Source: Symsagittifera roscoffensis
Lineage: Eukaryota; Xenacoelomorpha; Acoela; Convolutidae
Direction: 5' to 3'
Assembly (NCBI RefSeq): GCF_963678635.1
Contig: NC_087062.1
Span: forward strand, 83,724,012 to 83,788,011
DNA: 64,000 nucleotides
The notes under the pieces were generated by a model. The model was given only the letters and a program-made list of their open reading frames with translations, searched no databases and was not told where the DNA came from. Made by a program: the position numbers and the translations under genes. Positions 38,501 through 50,500 of this stretch are shown piece by piece (positions within the stretch are counted from its first letter, which is position 1; each line of letters begins with the position of its first letter).

Positions 38501-41500
38501 TCAAAAACATTCGGAATGAACTTTTCGACTCTTACCCCATGAGAAAGAAGCCTCTCACATAGCACGACGTAGTAGGCAATTGGAAGTACCAGCAACACTG
38601 TCACCTAAATTGAACCAAACTGGGGCTCTTTTCCATCTCAGTCAAATTGGGACGATGCCGAGGTTTCAAGTAGTCAAAACTAAGTAGACGCTTCATCCAC
38701 AAGGAAAAGTATCAAAATACGAGCTGTTCATCTCTGTTTATAGATAAAATAACTGTTGTGCCCCTGGTTAAAAACTAAATATAATTTGGTCATTTCTCGA
38801 AGCTTTCTTGGTAATGGCTTTCTTGACTTCAAGCAACGAGCACGGATCATTGCGGGCATAGCTCCCCCGATTGACAAGCGGAGATTTAGCCACTCCACCT
38901 CCGCTCCCGCAAATAAAACCAAGCATACTCATAAAATAGCCAATAATCACTCAAAACACAGCATCAAATAATATCAAAACAGGTTACTTGTGAAATTATT
39001 TATTCGTTTTACGACACCGACAATTGTTGCAATTTTAATGAGTCATTTTTCGTGTTTGGCGTGCAAGTTACTTGGAGAATTTAAGAATTTTTACCTGCAC
39101 GGACTCTGGACTGAAGGAGACATGTGGTACTTTAACTGTCAAAGGTACCAGCAGTGGCAACAAGGACAGCATGATTGCAACAACTTGCATTGCAGAAGTT
39201 GAGGCCAATGGATTTCTAAACACAGTCATTGAAACATTAGCAGGTCATGACACTAGCCTACAGCAAATCGGGATATCACAAGAAAAAACTTTGGCGTAGG
39301 GTATTTGTTTTCGCGAGATTTTAGTAACCTCAAAGAAAGCATCTACGGGGTGAAGCATCAAACGAAATAAAGGCCTTTTTGGTCATGATTCAGATTTCAA
39401 AATGCAATTAAAAAGAAAATATCATTTGTCTTTAAGCTATTTTAAAGCCATTAATAATATCCGGACCCAACCGTTCGCCTAAAAAATTGATATTTTGTAT
39501 CGATAACTATTCTCGGAACTCTGTGGTACTTGCACAGCAATCGGCTCTTCTTGGTTGGTTTAGTCTTCAGTTGTCAAAAAATTGGCTCAGATTCTCACTG
39601 CTATTAGTTAACGAGGATCTCAAAAAAAACCGCCTGTTACACAAGAAACAAAAATTCACAAGAACCCCTCAAAAACATTTGCCACCATGAACTTCGGTTT
39701 TGAAAATTTGTTCAGTATTGCAAGCCTTTATTTTCGGCAAATTTTTCCAAATATACGAACAATACTATCTAGTGCAGTCCAAACCTTCAAAAATGAGGCA
39801 AATTTTTAGATATAACTTTAACAGAGAAAAGTTAAGCCGAATCAAAACAAGTCAAAAATGTCAGCTAAAACCTTGACATTGTTATTTCCTACACATCCGC
39901 GGCCAAGACTAGCAGTTAAATGCAGGCAAAAAAGATACGTCATCTAACAAAAGCCTACCCTTATCATAAATCAAATGTCGGCGAAAACAGCCACTTTTAA
40001 GAAACAATAGTTGACGTTGACATATTTATCTCAACACATCTACTTGAATCTTGGTCGATCGTAATTGTCTCCCATTTGAGCAGATAGAAGGTGCGAAAAA
40101 AACGCAAGCAAAAAATCCGAGGAAAGTAAACAACTTGATGTAAAATCATTCAAATCGTTAGAAATCTTTTTCACACTTGATTGCGCTTATGACTAACAAG
40201 CGCTATCAACTCGGAAACAGACCTTTTAACAAATTAAAAGTTTGTCTATGAAATCACTGAATCTAAGTCGACAAAAATATGCAGACCGACAATAATCTTA
40301 ATTAGCAGAAAATTTTCTGATTGTAAAAAAAAACAGGTCTCGACTGGAGTCGAACTGCCGGGCGTTGCCGTCTAAGGCATGGGGGTTGAAGCAACTTGGA
40401 AGAAAGCTGAACCTTAAAAAACAGTTGGGCTACGGGAACTAGGCCGACAAAAATAAACAGACGAACTATAGCCCGATAAAGCACAAATACTCTAGTTTGC
40501 AAAAAAAAACAGGTCCCGACCAGATTCGAACGGCAACCTTTTGCGGTCTCAAGCAGTTGGGCTACTTATACTCCAGATGGTTGATTGAATTTGAACTTAT
40601 AATAACCAAGCGGTAACAAAGCAGAAAATATCTCAACACAAACCTTTCACAACGAAAAAAAATCAAAAAATCTAAAGTAAAAAAAAATTTATGTCCCTTT
40701 TCTCCTTAGAGCAGAACCTTTGGGCGTGGTCATGAAAACATAATTGTTGCTCAAAATGTTTCATTGGTCAAAGTTTTTTCGACAATAATTTTTATTTCGG
40801 CTCAATGTGCGTCCGTTAAAGCATTGCCGACGTAGTTAACACTTCAAAAGTGAATGGTCATATTAATAACTTAACTCAAAGTGAACTTGGAAAATGAATG
40901 AAAAACTTGGTAGATCTTGTATTCATTTTCTGTTTTTCTTATTTAAGGCTTTCGTTTTATTTTTTGTCAGCTAGCTTACGATGCCACGCTTGCGATGTAG
41001 CACAACTAGTGCGAAACTCTCTTTCCTCTCTGGATTGTCATCATAAAAACAGTTCAAAAAGTTTCAATAAAATTTAAAAAAGGAAAAACGGAACCTTTCA
41101 AAGAACAAATGCATGGTCATAAAAGTCTTATAAATTCAAGATTATTTTATGATTGAGACTTTGTTGATAAAAACAAACCTAATTTGAGAAAATTGAATCA
41201 AAAGATAACTTTTCATTCTGCTGTGAAATCTAATGATTAAAATCCATTTTTGAAACTAAAATTCCATCAAATTTTGCCCGCAACTTGCATATTTTGTTAT
41301 TGGAGAGCGTAAATTGCCTAGGTGTAAGCATATTATTGTGAATTGAACTTAAAAATCAAAAGTCAAACGGCGAAAAATTAAAATTGATGGTAACTTTCGA
41401 AACTTCTACAAAAAATGAAGGTGACCTAAACAAGTGTCTTCACGTCGTTAATTGACATTTAAAAAAAACAAATCTAAAATTAACCAAAGTAATGAAACTA

Positions 41501-44500
41501 GGGCTTGAAAGCAAAATAGCCGTTCTACGCTAGCCATTAACCAAAAGAAATGAAACAAGGACTTGAAAGCAAAATAGCCATTCTAAACAAGTTTGTGCAT
41601 ATCTTAGGTACTATTAAGAAATTAAACGCTAAACTGCACTAAAAATGCCGAACGCGGGTAGAAGTCCATAAGATTCGATACCTATCTTTGTGGCAATAAT
41701 GTGGCAAATCATTAGCTTCTGTCCTCGCCTGCAAAGAGCGTATCATGACCCCAAAAAACGTTAATTACGCCGATACAACTATTCTATTACGACGAAAAAA
41801 TATACAACCTTTTTCACCACTGACATGTCTATTGATAACATTTTAACTGCACGTATTAAACAAAAATTCAAAAATCTTAATATCCAAATGACTGAAATGA
41901 CTTTATTATGGTATCAATGTATGCCCTACGACGTTGCTTGGGAGTAAAACTAGGTCGAGTGAAAAAATTCCAGCCTACGTCATTATTCCTTTCTAACTTG
42001 TCTGGTCGGACAGAAAAAAACTCCAAGAGCTCTCAAAATCTAAACATCTGTTGTGCGGAACTGGTCTCAGGTAATGGCTTCAAATAATGGGCCCAAAAGC
42101 TCGTAACCGGTCAGTGTTCAAAATTGTGATGATGTCGCTTTTCAGTTCAAATTTTTCTTCAAGTCACATTTGGCGCCAACATATACCAATTTTGAGTTGG
42201 AAGTTTGGCAGATAATTTTAGTCCACCTTAAAAAAGCCGATATAAGATTTTTAAAATTTTGAAAAGAAAAACCCTGCAGCCCTCATTTTCGCAAAAAAAA
42301 AATCTTAGATCCACGTTTGACTACATTTGTGTGTCTCAAGGGCTGCGATTTTAGGCAAAGACTGTGCGATGAGTTTGACCGGTCTATTGAATGTATCTGT
42401 TAAATTGTTTGTTGCCATAATTTCATTTAGTTTCATCCGATTATAGTCATAATAAACTAGCCAAAAAATACTCACTTTGAATTGATGAAGTACTTTTCTG
42501 AAGCCAACAACAGTAGTGACATAATTGCGAGAACCATGAGTAGTACAAAGATTTGATTGTGTTCGAGGAAGTTAACTGTTTCACGAAGACTGCTACGAGC
42601 AGAGAATATCATGAATTGACTAGTTTGACTGCTCCGACGAGACGACATCAGCCGAGAATCAGTGATGACCGAATTCGCATTCTCCACAATCTACGAGAAC
42701 AAATATCAATTTAAATTTAAAACAAAAGCAAAGTGAAAATAATAAGCTTTCATCTACCGAGCGGCTACTTAGCCGACAATACTCGTGTAGACGCCCTTTA
42801 AGCCATTTTTTCAGTTTTTAATAAAGCTTTAAAAATTTAACCCTTTGCCATCTGCTTAAAAAATGTTGCCCTTCAAGCTATGCAAAATAACGTGACTGAG
42901 CCAATAAACCAATTAGCCGGAACCATTTGACTGAAAAACAACAAAAATTATAGAAATTGAAAAGATCGAACAATCGAAGCTGGTAAACTTACTAATAACC
43001 GAACGAATGTCAATATAATTCAATCATTCAAACAGAAGAAAATTCCATGTTATGAAAACAAGGCCGACAAAAAATGAGCAGACAAACAAACAGAATTCAA
43101 TTTCATACATAATAAAAAAGGGGGTTGAGAAATTAGACGATAAGCAAATTAGACGGAGGCACTTAAAAGGAAATTAGGCGATTTTGCAAAACTGAAATTA
43201 TGAGAAAATAGACGAAATTGAGAGAGATAAAAATTGTTTGCAGACAAATTGCAAGAGAAAAAAAATTGTTTGCAGACAACAGTTAAATTTCGGTGGCCAA
43301 AAATTTTACATGTCAATCATGCATAATTTATTATGTTCAAAACTCTCCTGTAATATCTGAATTTAACATTTTATGTTCATTTAAATTAATTGTTTTGATA
43401 GGTATTGACATTTTATGTTCTTCTTGTATTTGTGAAACTTGGCTCTTGAGAAAAAAGTTTGTTGGCCCTTTCCGTTTCATAGTGACGTCTAAAATGCCAG
43501 ATCTGCAAAAAAATATGTTGTCTCATTTCGTTTTAGTAGCATCCGTCTAATTTGCTTATCGTCTAATTTCCTAGGCCCCGAAAAAAAGGTCCGACTAGGA
43601 TTCAAATTCAAATCTTCGGGTGCAAAAGCACCCTCATTACCGGTAGATCAAGTGAGAAGGATCCTGAAAGTGGTTGAGGGTGAACAACAAAGCTAATTCA
43701 CTTCAACCGAGCAACTGCAGATTAACGATCGAACGTCTTAACCAACTCAGCTGCAAAGACCTTTTACCACTCAACATTGAAACCTCATATAACTAAAAAA
43801 CAAGCAAGCTAAACAAATAAATTAGAAACAAAACAGTCATCGCTTAAAAAATCACGCTTTGCAAAAAATGACGCAAAGCAAATTTGCCCAGAAATTGTGC
43901 AAAGAAGAAGAAGAATTTGTCCAAAATCAGGTAGAAAACAACAACAATCATCAATTTATTTACAACTAGTTACAAACAATTGATATCGAAACATTCAAAT
44001 CAGTCCATGAAATTGGAAATAATAGACGAAACGCGCATTTTGCTTAAATAATTGGAAAAAACTGTACTGATAAAAATGAAGCGTTAAGGTAGCGACTGTT
44101 GTCCTAGGAGTTCGAAGTTCAAAGACCAAAATCTCCATAACTGTTTTTAGGCGTTTATTTGCTTTCAAATAATATTTTCTTGCTTTTTGGACGGTGTACG
44201 TTATACTGAGCAGAGAAAGTTTGAGTTCACTTGCAAAATTTAAGTGAATCATCACTAAATTCGAGGAAAACCAAAAAATGAAGATTTTTTTTATGATTGA
44301 CACATTTGCAGAAGACCAAGTTCAAATCGCGGGAGAAAACCAAAATTAGTGATGAATCACTTTGTTGATTAACACGTTCTGCCATAATTTTTTTCAAAAA
44401 AACTCAAACTTGCTTTCCTCAATATTAGACACAGATGCCAAAAAGGCAAGAAAATGTTTTTGAAAGATAATCAACTGCGAATTAAGACAGCTATGGAGAT

Positions 44501-47454
44501 TTCGGTCTTTGAACCTCAAACTCCCAGGCCAACAGTCACCTGCCTCAGCCACTACTCCTTAGATAACTTTACTATCTTATATAATTTAATAGAAATAGCC
44601 AGGCAGCAAAAAATGCTCTTTATGAAAACTACCGTGTAACGCACCTCCGGTACTCATGATAAACCGCAAATATTAGAAATAAGATCTGCCTTCTTTGAGT
44701 GTGCTTTGACAGCACCCAATTACAGGGTTCTTAATTACAAAATTTGCAAAGTTTTTTATTCAAGTTTTTTATACAAATTTTGAAGAACCATAAAATTTTG
44801 CGAAGTTTTATTTAAGTTCTTCGAAAAATTTAAAATGAACTAAGAAACGTCACATCTGGGAAATTTAAAGCAATTGAGCAGTCGCATTTGGACGCAAGAT
44901 TTGCAACTCTGACAGTACTTTTACAGTACCCAACTACAACGTTGGGATATTCAAATTTTGAAATTTCAACCTCAAGTTTTCTAAGAAACGTTTTTTCTCG
45001 AAAAACATCAAGGTTTGAACAGTCTTAATTGAAGGCAATAATCGCAATCTTTTACAGTACTCTGACAGCACACAACTACAGTGTTGGGATTTTTACTTTT
45101 CTGAATTATTATGTAATTTGAGTTTTCTGAAAGTTTCCGAAAAAATCACAAAAATCATCGAATCTCTTAAACTAAAAAAATTTGGGCATTCTTGATTAGA
45201 GGCCGAATTCGCAACCCTGACACCTCAAATACAATTACGGAATTTCAAACTTTAAACAAAAAAAATTAATTCAAGTTTCATGAAAATTTTAAGTTTCATG
45301 AAAAAATCACAAAAAACGTCATATCTCGAAAACTACCAGGATTTGAGCAGCCATACTCAGACACAAGATTCGCAACCCCTGAGAGTACCCTCACAGCGCC
45401 CAATTATAGGACTACAGGCTAGGAAATTCAAAAATTGAGAAACTTTTTTATTAAATTTTCTAGAAATTTTAGAAATATCTCGAAAATTACCGTATCTCGT
45501 AAACTGAAAGGATTTGTTTATTCATATATGGAGGCCAGAATCGCAAAACCTGGGAAAACCCTGACAGAATCCCACTATTGGGTTGCGTAGTTCAAACTTG
45601 ATGAAATAAACACTGAATTTAAACTGGAACATCGAAAAAATTCTTAACCATTGCAATTAACGATATAACTAAGACGTTAAAAATTCTTTTTTTAAACGTG
45701 CAAAAATAATACGCAATAAATGATATAGCTAAAATGTGAAAAAATACTTTCAATCAACATGCAAAATTATTATGCTTAAACATGGGATATAGCTGTCACA
45801 CGCATTTAAAAATAGTATAGATATAGATTATATTTGGAAAATTTTTCAAAAAAAAAACGTTAGATCTCGGATACTGAAATGATTTGAAATTGATATTTGG
45901 TCGCGAGATTTGTAATTTGAGTTTTCTCCAAAAAAATCACAAAAAATGTCGGATCTCTTAAGCAAAATTGATTTGGGCATTCTTAATTGGAGGCCAAATT
46001 CACAACCCCTGAGATTACGCTGACAGCCCCACATCTACAGGTTATCTACAAGATTTCCAAAAAAATCACAAAAAATGTCGAATCTCTTAAGCACAATTGA
46101 TTTGGGCATTCTTAATTGGAGGCCAAATTCACAACGCCTGAGATTACTCTGACAGCCCCACATCTACAGGTTAGGAAATTCAAACTTTGAAAAAAAAATT
46201 AACTTAATTTTCATAAAATTTTTTTGAAAAAATCACAAAAAACGTCATATCTGGAAAACTGCAAGGTTTTGGGCAGTCATATTTGGAGGCAAAATTCACA
46301 ACTACTGAGAGTACCCTGACAGAGCCTCACTACAGAGATAGTAATTTCAAGTTATATAAAATTTTTCATACCTAAGATCTGAAAAATTTTGAGAAAATCA
46401 AAAAAAAAAGTCATATCTCGAAAACTATAAGACTTTGAGCAGACATATTCAGAGGCGAGTTTTGCAACCTCCTGAGAGTACCCTAACAGATTCCAATAAC
46501 AGGATTGAGATCTTCAGAGTTTTGGAATTTTTCAACATCTAATTTTTTTTGAAAACTTCGGAGAAAATCATAAAAAACGTCATACCTCGAAAACAACAAG
46601 GAATTGAGCAGTCATATTTGGAGGCGAAATTCGCAACTCCTGAGAGTACTCAGAAAGAGCCTCACCACAGAGATGGGAATATCAAATTTTGTGAAATTTT
46701 TTACATCTAAGTTTTCTGAATTGAAATTTTTCAAAATATAATTATCTCGAAAATTACAAGGATTTGAGCAGCCATAAATAAGGGCAAGATTCGCAACCCC
46801 TGAGAGTACCCTCAAAAAACCCAACAACAGGATTGAGATCTTCAACGTATTGGAATTTTTCAAAAATCTAATTTTTTGAAAAAATCATAAAAACCGAAAA
46901 CTACAAGGATTTGGTTATTCATATATGGAGGCCAGAATCGCAAAACCTGGGAAAACTCTGACAACATCCAACTATTAGGTTGCTAATTACAAATTTGATG
47001 AAATAAACACTGAATTTAAACGGGAAAACCGAAATCTGAACCATTGCAATATACGATATAGCTTAAACGTGAAAAAAATTCTTTTGTTAAACATGCAAGA
47101 AATACGTTGAAAAAGCTTAAAAAGGCGAGATAATGAAGCCCGCGTTTAAATATATAATAGATTATATAGATGAAAGTTAAAAAATTAGGAGAAGGGTAGA
47201 CAGAGATAATCAAATTAAATTAAAAAAAGCAGGTATACAGACAGACAGACAGACTTAATTTGGCCTCGAAAAAAATTACTGAAATTTAATGACCTTGCGA
47301 AAACTAATAGAAAAATTTTCTTAAGCATTGCAATATATGATATAGCTTAAACATGAAAAAATTCTTCGTTAAACATGCAAAATTATTATGCTTAAACATG
47401 GGAGATAGCAGTCACTAGCATTTAAACATAGTATAGATAGATAGATAGATAGAT

Positions 47455-47513
<59 letters not shown>

Positions 47514-50500
47514 TAGATAGATAGATAGATATAGATAGATATAGATAGATAGATATAGATATATAGATAATATAGATAGATATAGATAGATGAAATCAAA
47601 CAAGAAAAATTCAACGCAAAAAGCAATTGTAACACTAGCATTGCTTGTCTTTAAAAACTGGAGGGATCCTAATGCGCGAAGGAGCGAATGCTCGAATATC
47701 TATCCAACCAATTAGAGCTTACTCTAACGTTCGAAAGAAATAAGCGATAAATTCAGTTTGTTTCGGACAATTTTAAGGACGTTGATTGCTTGAGATTTTT
47801 CGAGCATTCGGTCCTTCGCGCATGATAATAGCTCCCTAAAAAAAGACTCTGACTTGAGTAAACTTACAGCTTTAAACTTTCGGTAGAACAGTTCGAGCAG
47901 TTCAGCTGCGGCCTCTTCCGTCCAGTGGGATGACCTGTATTGTCTGTATCGTTCTTTCAGATACAGCTGCCTCTTGTTCATAAGATGCCACACTGTGTGC
48001 AGCTGTTGTGCCGAGGTCACGTGACCACTCGAGTTGCGCATCAATGATCCTGAAATTAAACAACTTAAAAAAACTTGAAGGCTTTTTTGTTTGATTATCT
48101 GAGCAGAGCTGGCAAAACTGATTTTTGCTCTTGAGGCCACACTCGACAGGCTGAACGCCTTTGACGTTCTACCAAGTGTATTTATTCTTATTATATACTT
48201 GGAAACTAAATTGTTGCACAGAGGCGAAGCTGAACTTCGCACCACTTGCGATGCAAATATGAATGACTATGATTAAAATCAAACGGAAAAAAATGAATTT
48301 GAATCCAGCTAAAAATTACGAGCATCATTAGAAACTTTACAAGGACCTTTCGGAAAGTTAGAAAGAAACCAAATTATCCAAAAAAATCATTTGTGCGGAA
48401 CTAAGTCGACACAAATAAGCAGACAGACAATACTCTAAATAAGCCAGAAATTTTCTGATTGAAAAAAAAAACAGGTCTCGACTGGAATCAAACTCCCGAG
48501 CGTTGCCGTCTAAGGCATGGGCTTGAAGCAACTTGAAAGGTAGCTGAACCTTAAAAAACAGTTGGGCTACGGGAGCTAGGCCGACAAAAATAAACAGACG
48601 AGCGATAGCCCAATAAAGCACAAAAACTATAGTTTGCAAAAAAAAAAACAGTTTAATTTACCCGGTAGTTAAATTTTAATTTTCAAAAAATTGAGCATGT
48701 CAGCAGTATCATAAGTGATTCAACTGATTTTGTTAAACTAGCTGTCAAACCGAAAAAAGTCTATATTCCGATTTGATATTGCTTGCTAATCGCAAGCGAA
48801 AAGAAGTAAATAATAAAAAAAACTAAGTTAACAGAAAAACAGTTTTTCTTCAAGTAAATTTTTTTGATTCGTGCATGCTTTTGGCCTATCTTCTCCATGA
48901 CTTTTCGTTCGTTTATTGCTAAATAAAAGATGTTAGCTTTTGTGTAATAATTTAATGTAAATATCTACTGGAGAAACAGATTCTTTATTTCTTTCATATT
49001 AAGGCTCAGCCAAATAATTTTGAATGTTTTTGAATTATCAACAAGCAGGAATTCTACCTCCTCACCACACAAAGGGTCGTCCATTAAGTACTATATTACA
49101 ACATCCATTTTCGGCTGACAGACCTTGAAGAATTTATGAGGGGCGCCAGTTTATTTTAACTTCGACGTGGAGCGCGCCCCACAACATTTGCAAATTTTCG
49201 ATCAAAACTTTCCAAAAAACAATGTCCAAAAACGCTTTTTTGGCCTGTTTTTTGTAAAGCACGCCAGCGGCGCAGAATCTTGTTTTTTCAAGAGAGCTCG
49301 GAAAATAAGTCTCTACCGCTTCTCGAGAAACTCCGCCCCTGAACCCAAGTGTTTTCTTTGATGACCACACAATTACTATTGGATTTAGGGAGGCTCACAA
49401 ACATAATCCCCTTTGTTACTATTTTACTCAACCGATTTTTGTCTGATTGAATTTACGTTCTTCACATAGAGGAAAAGCAGCGTTTCCCAAACACAAGCGA
49501 TGAAAGGGCAAAAAATAAATGATAAAACTCGAAAAAATTGTCGGAATCCAATCACCGACCAGGAGATTAAATCACACGCCCTATGATTTGCCATGACCAC
49601 TTATCAATATTTAGGCACTAGGATCCCAGTTAAAGCTGGATGTCCCTTTTTGATGTTTATAAAAAAACGTACTTATATTCGAAAGGTAAAGCGTAATTTT
49701 CAAAATGTCAAAATTCAGACATTTACCAAGTCCACAGCTAATTAGGGCAAATCCTCTATGAAGATACTTTCTAGTGCACATTCTTTTGATCGAACAATTA
49801 ACCTTAGATTTGCCAGTAAAGTTTGCAAAACTCAAAAACGTTCAACATTTCAAAACATGGACCTTTCCTAAGCTCAACTTTAGTTTTCTACAAACTAGGA
49901 CGTAGCCACTATGCAGAAAACTTTCAAATCACCTGTTTTCTCAATTAAACCTTTCATCTCAGATTTGGCACGGTTATTTTCCAATTAAAGCTGGAGGACC
50001 CTTTTTGATGTTTATAAAAAAAAACGTTCTAATTTCGCAAGGTAATAAGTAATATTCAAAAAGTCGAAAACCGGACATTTACCAAGTTCACAGCTAATTC
50101 CTATCAATTAATTTATCGAAAAAACGCTTTTGCAAAAAAGACTACACATCCGATTGATTAATTTCTTTTTTTTGTTTTTTCGATTGAACCCTTAACCTCA
50201 GATTTGGCATCATACTTTTCAAGAAAATCAATAATTTTCCTAAGAAACATTTTCCAAATATGCTGTACTTCAAAAATTAACTCAAAGCCGCAATGAAGAT
50301 ATTTACTAGTGCACATTTTTTCGATCGAACAGTTAATCTTAGGTTTCGCAGTGAAAAAAAAAATATTCAACAATTCAAAACATGCATGTTTCCTAAACCC
50401 AACAATTCTTTTCTACAGAAACTAAGAGGTAGCCGCGATGCAGAAAAAATTCCTATCTGTTTCCACCTAAAAATTCCACCAGTTTTCCTAATTAAACCTT

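Larger units (their letters stand above)
42691..47867 (-). other. Patched intron 7 (large, satellite-filled)
   Basis: About 5.2 kb, mostly the degenerate ~165-bp satellite array and GATA-tailed repeats annotated separately, plus SINE-C fragments at 43,050-43,700. Confidence 0.75.

Noticed and set aside
38557-38604. Shorter exon 10 ending at GTGAGA and joined straight to exon 12
   Set aside because: Keeps frame but would delete TM5; exon 11 fits both phases and supplies a hydrophobic TM5.
47369-47641. Open frame of repeating Tyr-Ile-Ser/Leu-Ser-Ile
   Set aside because: Pure translation of the GATA microsatellite.
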